A DNA stretch of 64,000 nucleotides from Sorex araneus (lineage: Eukaryota > Chordata > Mammalia > Eulipotyphla > Soricidae), in assembly GCF_027595985.1 (NCBI RefSeq), contig NC_073304.1, positions 141,492,925 to 141,556,924 of the forward strand, in the 5' to 3' direction. Below are positions 31,811 through 42,597 of the stretch, piece after piece. Every line of letters begins with the position of its first letter. Within the stretch, counting starts at the first letter, position 1. The notes under the pieces were generated by a model, which was not told where the DNA came from, made no database searches, and saw nothing but the letters and a program-made list of their open reading frames with translations. Both the position numbers and the translations under genes were made by a program.

Positions 31811-31937
31811 CAGACCGCGTCCTCTTCGGGGCGCTGAGTGGAACTCGGAGGCGTCCCGCAGTTGGGGCTGGTGGTAGGGCTCGCTGGCCCTCAGGGACGC
31901 GAAGACCGAGTGCAAAGCACCAGGAGTGCATCCCCAG
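31811..31937 (+). other. CFAP61: Candidate CFAP61 untranslated exon 1
   Basis: The donor CCCCAG/GTCAGT at 31938 is the best splice donor on the plus strand downstream of the X-box. The TSS end is a guess. Confidence 0.35.
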
Positions 31938-32044
31938 GTCAGTCTGGGGCTGGGACGGCCGTCCGAGGACACATGGCCCTGTGGCTTCTCGGCCACGGGA
32001 ATGGGAACCAAAATCCAATCTGTTTGCGCGAGGCTGACCAGAAA

Positions 32045-32063
32045 ACTACATTTCCCATCATGC
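32045..32063 (+). promoter_or_regulatory. ZNF143/THAP11-type motif
   Basis: ACTACATTTCCCATCATGC fits the ACTACAANTCCCAGCATGC promoter motif at 17 of 19 positions. Confidence 0.65.
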
Positions 32064-32107
32064 CAAGGGGCTCGCTGCTGCGTTGCTCGACGGCCCGGTA
32101 TCCAATG

Positions 32108-32126
32108 GCATTCTAGGTTTTGTAGT
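32108..32126 (-). promoter_or_regulatory. Second ZNF143-type motif, opposite strand
   Basis: The reverse strand reads ACTACAAAACCTAGAATGC, a weaker match in inverted orientation 45 bp from the first. A CCAAT box (32102-32106) abuts it. Confidence 0.45.
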
Positions 32127-32421
32127 ATCTGAGATCTTCGCCCCTTCATTTGTGGACGGATTATAGCAAGATACCTTAAAATTCGTAATTCAGAACAACT
32201 GATTAAATTTTGTTATTTTAGCAATAGGAATTTTATTAAGCCTTGCAGGTAGTTTTAAGAAAACGGAAAGTATTTTCAGGACATAATAGGAAAAATAATG
32301 TTTACTACCAAACCAACACACTTTGTGGTCAGATAAACAAATATTTAAATTTTGAGAGTATTTACGTAATTACGTAAAGTTTATTTGCCTCAATATCCAT
32401 AACTTTAAAAGTAATATGAGG

Positions 32422-32603
32422 GGGGCTGGAGCAATAGCACAGCGGGTAGGGCGTTTGCCTTGCACGCGGCCGACCCGGGTTCGATTCCCAGCATCCCATA
32501 TGGTCCCCTGAGCACCGCCAGGGGTAATTCCTGAGTGCAGAGCCAGGAGCAACCCCTGTGCATCGCCGGGTGTGGCCCAAAAAAAAAAAAGCAAAAAAAA
32601 AAA
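32422..32603 (+). mobile_element. Young SOR SINE with intact duplications
   Basis: A near-consensus copy, flanked by AAAAGTAATATGAGG (32407-32421 and 32604-32618). It lies about 300 bp from the promoter CpG block. Confidence 0.95.
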
Positions 32604-32609
32604 AAAAGT

Positions 32610-33370
32610 AATATGAGGATGGCAACTGTTTTGATAGCATTAAAGCTTTGGTATAATTCTTGACTTGCTTCCAAAACAGAAAAATTAGTTATGTACCAAA
32701 ACATGGTTAAGGAACGTAAAAGATTTAAAATTTTAAAAACAGTTTTAGTTGCATAGGAAACATGAATGAAAGAAAAGGATGTCTACATGTTCCTACATGT
32801 TCCTTTTATACCTGTCTATTTCCTCCTAACCACCAACATCTATCAGAGTGGCACATTTGTTTTAGTGGCTAACAATGACACATTATCCAAGGTCCATGGT
32901 TTACATTAGGATTCATTTTTAGTGTTGTAAATTTTGTGGGATTTGACACATAATATAATTACAATTCTCCCTTAGTATGAATCAAAATAGTTCGACTGCC
33001 TTAAGCATTCTCTTAGCTCCACATATTAATTTCTCTCACCTTTGTCTCTGGCAAGCACTGACTTTTGCATATTTATTTATGTATTTAATGCTACATAGTT
33101 TTACCTTTTCTAGAGTTTTGTGTCATTGGAATTAGCTAGTTCATAGGTTTTTCAAATTGATTTCTTTCCCTTAGTTGATGAATTTCATATTCCTCATTGG
33201 CTTCTCATGGCTTGATTAAGAGAATTTTGAAAGTCACAAGTAGTTTTTGGTATTTAAAATACTTTTTTGTGTTTATGTATGTAGAAATAACACATTTACC
33301 TCCATAGATACTGCTCTAGAAAAATATTTTATGTTGCTTTCCCAAGCAAGTTAGTTGTAGCCAATATAAT
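32610..33370 (+). other. CFAP61 intron 1, unique-looking part
   Basis: AT-rich sequence with no ORF, exon or repeat that I can name. Confidence 0.5.
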
Positions 33371-33376
33371 GTTTGC

Positions 33377-33377
33377 A

Positions 33378-33425
<48 letters not shown>

Positions 33426-34060
33426 TATCATCATCCCATTGATGTCGACTTTCCCAAGTGGTCTCAGTAACATCTCCATTCTTCCAAGCTCTGAGATTTT
33501 AGAAGCCTCTCTCTACTCGTCCTTCTAACGATGCTGTACTGGAGGCTCTTTCAGGGTCAGAGGAATGAGACCCAGCTTTTTACTGGTTTTGGCATATTAA
33601 TACACCATGGGGAGCTTGCCAGGCTCTCCCATGTAGATAGGAAACTCCCAGTAGTTTGCCAGGTTCTCCCAGAGGAAGAAGTAGGCTGTAAAATATCCAG
33701 GAGCTGGATTTTAAGTCTCTGGATGCTGGCTGTTGACAGGATTACATGGTGACAGGGGCAGCCCCTGGGTGTGACCGCCTAGCTACTGGAAAATGGGAAA
33801 TCTGGGCGGAGTTGGCCCAGTCCCGATCCGAGCATCCTTGGAGATCTCAGCCCCGGGTCCCACACCTCTGCCGGTACCTTCATGTGTGAGACTTGTCTGA
33901 ACGTGTGGAGAGGGGCCTTGAGCATGGCTGTGGCTAGGCTCCAGAGGTCTTCGGCCTTCGGGAGCTCTGCTCGGGGTGGGGAGGGAAGCTGGAGCACATC
34001 GCCTCCTAGGAGGCCCCAGGGTAGACAGCCAGGCGCGTGTGCAAGAGACTCTCTCTTTTT
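33377..34060 (-). mobile_element. Composite retroposon with (TGA)n tail
   Basis: It reads (ATC)n at 33377-33436, then reversed: GGTCTCAGTAACATCTCC, CTCTTTCAGGGTCAGAGGAA, GGCATATTAATACACCATGG, CAGCTACTGG-like joint and a GC-rich front (GTCTTCGGCCTTCGGGAGCT). The same family is at 36150 and 58516. Confidence 0.75.
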
Positions 34061-34237
34061 TTTTTAAAATATTTTTAAAATACTCCACTTTTCAAATTAT
34101 AAATAAGAAAATTCAGTTTTATCACTATAATAAAAAATGGAGTAATTTTAAAAAGTAAGTAGCTATGAGTTATAAAAGATTAATATCGATTCAATTATTT
34201 TATAACTATGAATATTTGATTTAACAAAGTTCAGTTA

Positions 34238-34412
34238 AGGGGTGGAGATACTGAGCTTGTAAAGCATTTGCCTTTTGCCTTCCATGCAGCCAACCTGGGT
34301 TTGATCCGTACCATCACACATGGTTCCCCAAACTCTGCCAGGGGTGATCCCAGAGTACAGAACCAGGAGTAAGCTCTGAATATGGCAGGTGTGGCCTCAA
34401 ACCAAAACAAAA
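34238..34412 (+). mobile_element. SOR SINE, diverged
   Basis: GGGGTGGAGATACTGAGCTT to GGTGTGGCCTCAAACCAAAA. Confidence 0.7.
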
Positions 34413-34514
34413 AGATAAATATTTCTAACCTTATTTCAAAGATGCATGTACTCAGGATGCTTTACATTTCTATCACCATCCTATCATCTCAAGTTTTTAT
34501 TTTCTAGGACTCTG

Positions 34515-34655
34515 TTTTTGAGGGGGGTCACATCCAGAAGTTCTCAGGTCTTAATTCTGGTTCCTTCAGCATGACTGTCGGTGCCTGGTGCAACACATGT
34601 AGTGCTGGGGATTGAGCTGTGTCAGCCTTCTACCTGCTATACTCTCTTTCTGGCC
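34515..34655 (-). mobile_element. Old SOR-like SINE
   Basis: Antisense; GGGGTCACATCCAGAAGTTC to ATACTCTCTTTCTGGCC. Confidence 0.55.
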
Positions 34656-35499
34656 AATTTTTAATTTTGATCAAATTTTAAAAATTGGATTACCATGAAT
34701 TATAAAGTTATTTGTGTTTGAGTTTCAGCTGTGTAATGTTCTAATACAAATCTCTCCACTTCTCTCTAACAATGTCCCTAATTTCTCTTCCACTCCATAA
34801 CTCACCTCTGTGGCAGGCACTATTCTTTTTACCTATTTTTTTACTTTTAGGCACTGTGGCTTATAATACTATTCTATAGGGCATCATTCATGTCACTTTA
34901 CCTTCTTTAGTCCTCATCCAGAGTTACTGCTTCCCTGTATCCTTGTGTCAGTCCTTCCTGCCCTGTCCTCTCCCTACTCTTTCCCCAGTGAAAAGCTTCC
35001 TTCTAAAGACCAGCTCTCCTGCTTTTCTTTCTATTGTCTTTTTTTTCTTTTGTATGAAACATTGTTTTATGCATGGGAAACCCCCCAGATGAACACTGGA
35101 AAGGTTACAAAGATGTGTAAAATGCAGCATTTACTTTCAATGAGCTAAGCAATCAAATGGAAAGGACACAATTACATATCTAAATCACAGAGTAAATTAT
35201 AAAAGATAATGGTTATGTAAGATCGTACATGAAAATAATTTATCTCTTTGCCTACAAAGTCTGCAGTATTTATTTGGTCTTTTATGTTTAATTTTTTTAC
35301 TTTATAAAGTAGTTCACAATATTTGATTACATTTAATATTTGATTACCAATCCCACCACCATTACACCTTCCCACCACATTTCAGAAGTTTCCATCCTAA
35401 ACCCCAACCCCAGCCTCAAAGCACAGCCGAAATAACTTATTTTGCATTGTTTGTTATGACAATTAGCTGAAAATGCTACAATAAAAGTTTCCTTGTCAG

Positions 35500-35885
35500 A
35501 AAGAGAGGAACAGACATAGGATGATTGCACTCATTTGTGGAATATAAAGTAGTATGATATGAGAAAAACACCTGAGGACAGTAGAGTTAAGGGCCAGGAG
35601 GATCATGCCTTGGTTTGGTTTGGAAGCTGGCCTCACATGCTGGGAGAAAAGGCAGCTGAGATGGAGAAGGAACCACTGAGTAAATGCTAATTGGAGGAAT
35701 CGCCCAGGATGGGAGATGTGCACTGAAAGTAGACCAAGGACCAAACACGATGGCCTCTTAGTATCTGTATTGCAAATCCATAATACCCCAAATTAGAGAG
35801 AGAGTGAGAAGGATTGTACCTGCCACAGAGGCAGGGAGTGGGATCGGGTGGGGGTGGTGGGTGGGACACTGGGAACAATAAAAAA
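35500..35885 (+). mobile_element. L1 3'UTR fragment
   Basis: ACAGACATAGGATGATTGCAC to a GC-rich 3'UTR, ending before the usual A-tail. Confidence 0.8.
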
Positions 35886-35996
35886 TTTCCTTAGAGGAAA
35901 GAGTGTGTAGATTGTTGGATTTTACCCAGGAGCCATTAATCCCTTCTATGAGAGAGCACTAACATGTTGTTAAAGGTTAAGCTTTGTGTGCTTAAC

Positions 35997-35998
<2 letters not shown>

Positions 35999-36037
<39 letters not shown>

Positions 36038-36095
36038 TATATCTGTATATATACACAGTATATCTGTGTATATATATACACACACGCTAGATATA

Positions 36096-36148
<53 letters not shown>
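35999..36148. repeat. (TA)n tracts
   Basis: Two TA blocks (35999-36033 and 36100-36148) with CACACACG between. The next element inserted in or beside them; TA repeats resume at 36953. Confidence 0.9.
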
Positions 36149-36149
<1 letters not shown>

Positions 36150-36150
<1 letters not shown>

Positions 36151-36955
36151 CTAGGCAGTCATACCCAGGGACTGCCCCAGCACCGTGGAATCCCATCAGC
36201 GGCCAACATCCAGAGACTTACAAGCAAGCTCCCGGAAGAAAGCGACCCAGAGTCTCTTGCCCGAGCACTTGGCTGTCTTCCCTGGGGCCCCTCAGAGAGG
36301 TCAGAGAGGATGGGCTCCAGCTTCCCTCCCCGCCCTGAGCAGAGCTCCCGTTGCCGAAGACCTCTGGAGCCTAGCCACAGCCATGCTCAAGGCCCCTCTC
36401 CACACGTTTGGATAAGTCTCACGCATGAAGGTACCGGCAGAGGAACCCAGGTGTGTGGGATCCGGGGCTGAGACCTCCAAGCCAGCTCAGATCATGACTG
36501 GGCCTCTTCCTCCCAGATTTCCCATTTTCCAGTAGCTAGGTGGTGACACCCAGGGACTGCCCCCAGCACTGTGGAATCCCATCAACGGCCAGCATCCAGA
36601 GACTTAAAAGCAAGCTCCCGGAACTGCTTGCTTTTAACTGCGCGGTATCTTATAGCCTACTTCTTCCTCTGGGAGAAACTGCCATCTACTGAGAGTGTCC
36701 TGCCTACATGGGAGAGCCTGGCAAGCTCCCAGTGGTGTATTCATATGCCAAAACCAGTAACAAGTTGGGTCTCATTCCCCTGACCCTGAAAGAGCCTCCA
36801 ATGCAGCATTGTTGGGAAGGACAAGTAGAGAGAGGCTTCTAGAATATCAGGGCTAGGATGAATGGAGACGTTACTGAGACTGCTCGAGAAATTCGACGAT
36901 CAATGGGATGATGATGATGATGATAATGAGGTGATGATGATGATGATGATGATAT
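36150..36955 (+). mobile_element. Composite retroposon with (TGA)n tail, duplicated front
   Basis: The front CCCAGGGACTGCCCC-AGCAC and CATCCAGAGACTTA-AAGCAAGCTCC occur twice (36165 and 36550). Then follow GAGAGCCTGGCAAGCTCCCA, CATTCCCCTGACCCTGAAAG, GAGACGTTACTGAGACTGCT and (TGA)n at 36905-36953. Confidence 0.75.
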
Positions 36956-37079
36956 ATATACATATATATGTATATGTATATGCATATACATATCCATACC
37001 AAAAAAATATTTTCCCCTAAGATTGGTTGCCACTTACTTTAAACCCCATCAAATGTGGTGCGGTACTCTTGGAGTATGG

Positions 37080-37840
37080 GTGGTGTGAGGTATGAGTTGT
37101 CCCAAAATAGGTTCACTCATGGGTGAGGAGTGTGTGGACAGAGGCCGTGAGCTTGGCAGAGCTTGGCGGAGGTTGAGTTCTGGAGGTTTTCAGCTGCTAC
37201 GGCTGGGTCCCTTGGGGTGGGAAGAGGTCTCATCCGCTCCCCTCTGGGGTGCCCCAAGTGACGTGGCATCCAGTATCATGGTTATGGCCCTTTCTATTGC
37301 CTTTGGGCATCAGTTTTTCCCCTACTATGTTTCTTGCTTGGTCAGTGGCATTTCATCCTTAAAGATGCCTCTCGCTTCAACGTAATGGGGAGTTCTGGTT
37401 GTAATTTCCTCTATGTACCTTATAGATTCAGGTCTAATACTGAGGTTTTTTATCCATTTTGATTTAACATTTGTGCATGGCGTTACGAAGAGGTCTGAGT
37501 TCTTTTTTTTTCCCCCATGTGTCAATCAGTTTACCCAACACCATTATTAAAGAGACTTTTTTCTGTCACTTCATGTTTTTTGCTCCATTATCGAATATTC
37601 ACTGAGCATATTATACTCGAGGGTTTGTTTCTGGAGTTTTAATTCTGTTCCATATTTCTGAGGGTCTGTCTTTATACTAGTACCATGCTGTTTTAATTAC
37701 TACCATTTTGTAATAATTCAACAGTTTGAAGTTGGGGAAAGTGTTGCCTCCCATTATCTTTTTTCCCTGAGGATTGCTTGGCTGGATATAGGATTCTATG
37801 TTAATAGTTCTTTTTCCTCTATATTTAAAAAAAAAAACAT
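37080..37840 (-). mobile_element. L1 ORF2 3' fragment
   Basis: Antisense text (GGCATTTCATCCTTAAAGATG, TTTTTTATCCATTTTGATTT) of the L1 ORF2 C-terminus; matches 54770-55130 of this window in order. Confidence 0.7.
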
Positions 37841-38417
37841 AACCTATTATGGTAGTATACTATTTCTTAGAAGAAAAATTCAGCCTGTTTTATGGAATGT
37901 GAGCTAAGAAATTTTATATTTTTAAACAACTACAAATACCAAGGAATATATTAGAACATAAATAAGATAAAAGGTACTTTTAGAGTCCATAGTAAAATTT
38001 TATTGAGATACTGTCATGTCCACTTGTGTTCATATTTTCTCTGGTGGTTATTGAACTGTAAATGCAATTTTGCAATTGTGCAAAAAACGTGACTCATGAA
38101 GCCTAAACTATTTACTATACTGACCTTTTACAAATGATGTTCAATAATCCTTATACTACTAGCTTCTACTGTTTTTTTTTGTTGTTGTTGAGAAATAAAC
38201 TCATAGCTTAATTATTTTTTAAGGCAATATGACTTTTATTTGGTTGCTTTCAGGTTTTCTTTATGTCTTTGGGATTTTGTAATTTTACTATTATACACTT
38301 AGGTTTGAAAATTTTTTTTTCTGCATGGAGATATTGCATACTATTCTTTTCAAACAAAACTTCATTTGTTGTTGTCTGACATGTATTAACAATTTCCTAA
38401 AATTTAATTTTATCAGA

Positions 38418-38596
38418 TTTTTTTTTTTTTGGCTTTTTGGGTCACACCCGGCTATGCACAGGAGTTACTCCTGGCTATGCCCTTAGGAATTACTCCTGGC
38501 GGTGCTCGGGGGACCATATGGGAAGCTGAGAATCGAACTCAGATCGGCCGCATGCAAGGCAAATGCCCTACCTGCTGTGCTAGTGCTCCAGCCCCA
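38418..38596 (-). mobile_element. SOR SINE, full length
   Basis: Antisense; poly(T), GGGTCACACCCGGCTATGC to TGCTCCAGCCCC. Confidence 0.9.
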
Positions 38597-39614
38597 GATT
38601 TTTTCTATGTAACTTCACAACTGTCTTTCCATTCATTAATTCTTTTCAATATTGTCTAATATTTTTAACTCAATTAGTTTATGTTTTGTCCACTTTAGAG
38701 TTGCTTTTTATTTTTCATAATTACATCTTGGACTTAAATTTTGCTTCCTAGGATTTTAATGATTGGAAGTATACATATTTTACAATTAGAATTTGGACTC
38801 CTTCTAAAGATTGTTTTTGATTTTGGTTTCTACAGAAAGCTAAATCTCTACTACTACTACTTCTCACTACTTCCTTTGGCTCATTTGTTTAGAATTGTCT
38901 TTTCTTCATTCAGAGTCTCATCCTCTGCAGTCCGGGTTGTACCGAGGCGCTTTTGGTTCAGTTCTCCTGCCTGTATCAGGCCATGCTCTCCCCATGGAGT
39001 GTTAATACTAAAACTCTGCCCTCAGGCCAGCTCTAATCTCATCCTTAGTCACTGTTCAAAGTCATTACCAGTTTGGGGTTCGGAGACCCTAGGCCCGACT
39101 TGCGCCTCTCACTCTCTGTGCGGCGGCCCCCAACTTTCCCTCCCCATCTGACCAGGCAAATTGGAACTTTCCCGTGGAGACCCTGCCCCCTGCCGAAGAA
39201 TGCAGCGATCTCCCCCGTGGCAGCAGTTTGGGGTCGGGAGACCCCAGGCCAGACTCGTGCCCTTCACTCTCCATGCGGCGGCCCCCAACTTCCCCTCCTC
39301 ACCAGGGTGTTAGGGGCGTGGCCTCAAAGGGGGCGTGGCCTCCTTCTGGACTGGCGGCCGAAGATATTTTTCCCACTCATTGCATTGTGCTTTGGCCATA
39401 ATTGATAGAATCTATTCCTCTGAAGAATACCCGGGTCATCTTAGTCACTATATATTAACAGTCAACTGACCTAGCCTATCCTAATTTTTAAAAACTGTCA
39501 GTGAACACATCAAGCTGCACATAAAGTCCTTTGTAAAAAGATCATAGCTCCACGCTTTCTCTTGAGACCCCTCTCAAGCTAAGGAGAGCGCCTAACAGTA
39601 AAACCCATAACAAC

Positions 39615-40567
39615 ATGAAGAAACAGCAGAAATCCCCACCACCAGCAGAGATGGAAGGGAGGATCTCAGCAAACCCAGCAATGACTCCCAGAAATACAGT
39701 CTCCTCTCAGATAAAGAATTCAGAGAGGAAATCGTGAAGATGGTTGAAGAACTCAAAGCAACTATGGAGCGAACATCCAATAAATTAAGGGAGGATATGG
39801 ATGCAGCATTGGAACGATCCACCAAGGTAATTCAGGAAGAAATGAGAGCAGAAATTTCAAAGCTACGATCAGAAGTGACACAATTAAAAGAATCGGTAGA
39901 TGAAATAAAAAACTCAGTAGGAGCCCTTAATAGTAGAATGACTACTGCTGAAGAAAGAATCAGTGATCTTGAAGACGAGCTGCAGAAAGCATATAGGCAA
40001 CAACAAATAATGGCAAATGACCTCAAAACAGCTCTAGAGAGAATTAGAGTCCTAGGGGATGACCTCAAGAGAAACAACATAAGAATCATTGGAGTACCAG
40101 AACCACAGGGGACCAATCCTAATGAAAAAAACACAATTAAAGACATCATTGCTAAGAAATTCCCAGAACTAGAAAATATGGACATCCAGATTCACGGAGT
40201 CCGAAGGGTACCAGCTAAATGGGACCCAAATAAAAAATCCTCAAGGCATATCATAGTCAGAATGATGGATGTTATGGATAGAGACACAATACTGCAAGCA
40301 GCAAGATCAAAGAAGGATATCATATACAAAGGAGCACCCCTTAGACTCACAGCAGACCTATCAGAAGAAACCTTCCAAGCCTGAAGACAATGGTGGGATA
40401 TAGTGAAAAAACTCAATGAAATGAATGCCTCACCAAGAATACTTTACCCAGCTAAACTCTCAATTAAACTTGAAGGAACCATACACTATTTCATGAAGAA
40501 ACAACAGCTCAGGAACTTCATAGACTCAAGACCAAGTTTAAAAGAAGGACTCAAAGGGCTACTATAA
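39615..40567 (+). pseudogene. L1 ORF1p, broken copy
   Basis: This is the RNA-binding chaperone of L1. From the ATG (MKKQQKSPPP) the first frame closes by 39738; the body runs in another frame from 39734 to 40384. There a TGA in place of the codon after QA stops it, and homology continues to TAA at 40565. Seen: a coiled coil with heptads (about 39740-40075), an RRM start (NNIRIIGVPE) and the C-terminal PAKWDP and ARSKKDIIYKG region. One frameshift plus one nonsense change make it inactive. Confidence 0.85.
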
Positions 40568-40610
40568 GACAAGGAAAAAAACCTATAAGAACAACAAACC
40601 CTATAGAAAA

Positions 40611-40845
40611 ATGGCACAAAATCCCATGACAATAATTTCTCTTAATGTTAACGGTCTAAATGCACCAATCAAAAGGCACAGAGTGGCAAAATGGATTCGG
40701 AAACTAAACCCAACTTTCTGCTGCCTACAAGAAACACATCGGAATAGTCAGAACAAACACAGACTCAAAATCAAAGGATGGAAAACAGTCCTGCAAGCAA
40801 AGTCATTACCATCTGGCTGCACAAAGCCCTTGTTCTGCAATTATC
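40611..40845 (+). pseudogene. L1 ORF2p N-terminus, truncated
   Basis: Start of the endonuclease domain: LNVNGLNAPIKR with the catalytic Asn and CLQETH with the catalytic Glu. The frame runs into (TTCC)n and ends; no reverse transcriptase is present. Confidence 0.85.
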
Positions 40846-40957
40846 TTCCTTCCTTCCTTCCTTCCTTCCTTCCTTCCTTCCTTCCTTCCTTCCTTCCTTC
40901 CTTCCTTCCTTCCTTCCTTCCTTCCTTCCTTCCTTCCTTCCTTCCTTCCTTCCTTCT
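40845..40957. repeat. (TTCC)n microsatellite
   Basis: About 28 near-perfect tetranucleotide units. Confidence 0.97.
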
Positions 40958-41274
40958 CCTGCATGGCATTTATTGATGCACCCAGCAATTAACAGCCTTC
41001 ACAAGTAATTATTTTCTTTTATCCAATTTTACCTCTATACTTTCCTGTATTTTTTTTATTCAGAATTTCTGTATATTTGTAGCAGTAGCTTATGACACAT
41101 GTTTTACACATACTGGGTGTCTCTTTCCAGTTTGATTTTAAGTTAAAAGCCAAGGCCAATCACGCTATATGATACTCAAATTATTTGGTACTTTGAGAAA
41201 ATAAAAATTTTACAAGGATATAGCCAACCAACAACAATAACAAAAATCCAAATTATGTAATTATATATTTTTGT

Positions 41275-41457
41275 GGGGGTTTTTTTTTTTTGCTTTTTGA
41301 TTTTTGGGTCACACCCAGTGATGCACAGGTGTTACTTCTGGCTCTGCACTCAGGAATCACCCCTGGTGGTGCTCAGGGTACCATATGGGATGCTGGGATC
41401 CTGGGTCATCCCCGTGCAAGGCAAATGCCCTACTCGCTGTGCTATTGCTTCAGCCCC
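41275..41457 (-). mobile_element. SOR SINE
   Basis: Antisense; GGGTCACACCCAGTGATGC to TTGCTTCAGCCCC. Confidence 0.85.
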
Positions 41458-42219
41458 TATTTTTGTGTTTTAAAAGAGTTAAAAGAGTACCATCACATTG
41501 TACAATTTCATATATTTGATGTTCAAAAACTAGCAAAGATAGAATACCTTTAGTTATATTTGGAAGGGGGAATTAACCAGAGTGAAGCAGCCTTTCAGAT
41601 GCTAGAAATATTCTTATAGTTCTCAGAATCAATACAGTAGTGAAAAATTAATTTGGCTTTTTTCTTAACTCATTGATACATAATTGAATGTTCTTCCCTA
41701 GAAAGGAGGGGAGAAAGAAAAGGAAACACACACAGATTAAAATCACTTTTTTGTGGTCTGATGATTCTGTCAGCAGTGTTCCCAAAAGTTTTTTCTTGAG
41801 TATTAAACTCTCATGGTCACTGTCATTAGATTTCCCCTCAACAGGGGTGTGGGAAAGACTGCGTTATACAAAGGAAGCAAGTATTACGAACTTCTCAGAC
41901 TCTTTAAATGGACATGAATATCCTTCAGGAAGACTGTCATAAGTAGTATTTCCTATATTTAATTGACCACAGAACTTTTGTTTTGTTTTGTTTTGGTCTC
42001 AAAATATCTCTTCAGACTGTTGCCCTTCAGGGCTCCAGTTTGGGGAACTGTTTGGAACGTGGGCAGCAGCCTTGAGTAATTTCCATTTAGCTCTTGACCA
42101 CATCCTGTGGTGGCTGATTGAATTTGAGGAAACTGAATCAGTAAATCATTTCTTTCAATGGGTGTCCATTCTATTGTTGGAATATCTTAACTTTGTTGTA
42201 ATCAAAGAATATGGTTGCA

Positions 42220-42384
42220 GAAATTTCTAGACAAATGAATTCTCAGAAACATCATTTGCTTGGAGAGAAACCTGTCAGCTGGATTGGGGTGACATTTTCT
42301 GCAGCCAGCCCCGGAGGAAAGGCACCTCACAAACTGTCTAGTATCTCCACAAGGAAGCGCAATAATGTTCAGTTTTGTAAATAT
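42220..42384 (+). other. Possible alternative 5' exon of CFAP61
   Basis: The segment is framed by GGTTGCAG and ATATG/GTAAGT and is open in one frame. It ends only 56 nt before the CFAP61 exon, too short for a normal intron, so it could only be used alternatively or be chance. Confidence 0.2.
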
Positions 42385-42440
42385 GGTAAGTGAATGAGCC
42401 TGGCATCTCAGGTAAACTGGACTATTTTCTCTCTTTTTAG

Positions 42441-42597
42441 AACAGGATAAAAAAATGTCAGTTCTCACTTCTCCAAGAGGAACGGTAGAAGTGGTTCATT
42501 GCCGAAGAACAGAATCTCAGGATATTTGTTGCATCCAAAAGCTTATTAGAAAATTTACCCAGAAGCTTTTCGGGAAGCTTAACCTCATCTATCTTCT
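42441..42597 (+). CDS. CFAP61: CFAP61 first coding exon
   Basis: The acceptor is CTCTCTTTTTAG, followed by 14 nt of 5'UTR and the ATG at 42455. It encodes residues 1-47 plus 2 nt, to GKLNLIYL(L). The donor is CT/GTAAGT. Confidence 0.92.

Larger units (their letters stand above)
31500..32150. promoter_or_regulatory. CpG-rich bidirectional promoter of CRNKL1 and CFAP61
   Basis: A GC- and CpG-dense block separates the CRNKL1 start codon (31610, minus) from CFAP61 (plus). CpG density falls sharply after about 32150. It contains an NRF1-like site, GC boxes, an RFX X-box, two ZNF143-type motifs and a CCAAT box. There is no TATA box, typical of divergent housekeeping promoters. TSS positions are not visible. 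Confidence 0.8.
38890..40845 (+). mobile_element. L1 5' portion, cut off at a microsatellite
   Basis: It contains a GC-rich 5'UTR with two 155-bp monomer-like repeats (39069 and 39224), ORF1 (39615-40567) and the ORF2 start (40611). It stops abruptly at (TTCC)n, so the 3' two-thirds is missing. Confidence 0.85.

Noticed and set aside
30732-31877. A 381-codon plus-strand ORF with 20-residue repeats
   Set aside because: It is created by the 60-bp minisatellite and CpG-rich DNA in the CRNKL1 promoter/intron 1. The other frames and strand are equally open, and there is no homology.
33377-33436. Short tandem array as a possible CRISPR or satellite
   Set aside because: It is a simple (ATC)n tail of a retroposon in a mammalian genome; no spacers.
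35964-36471. ORFs with poly-Tyr/Ile and Pro/Ser stretches
   Set aside because: Translations of (TA)n and of a composite retroposon.
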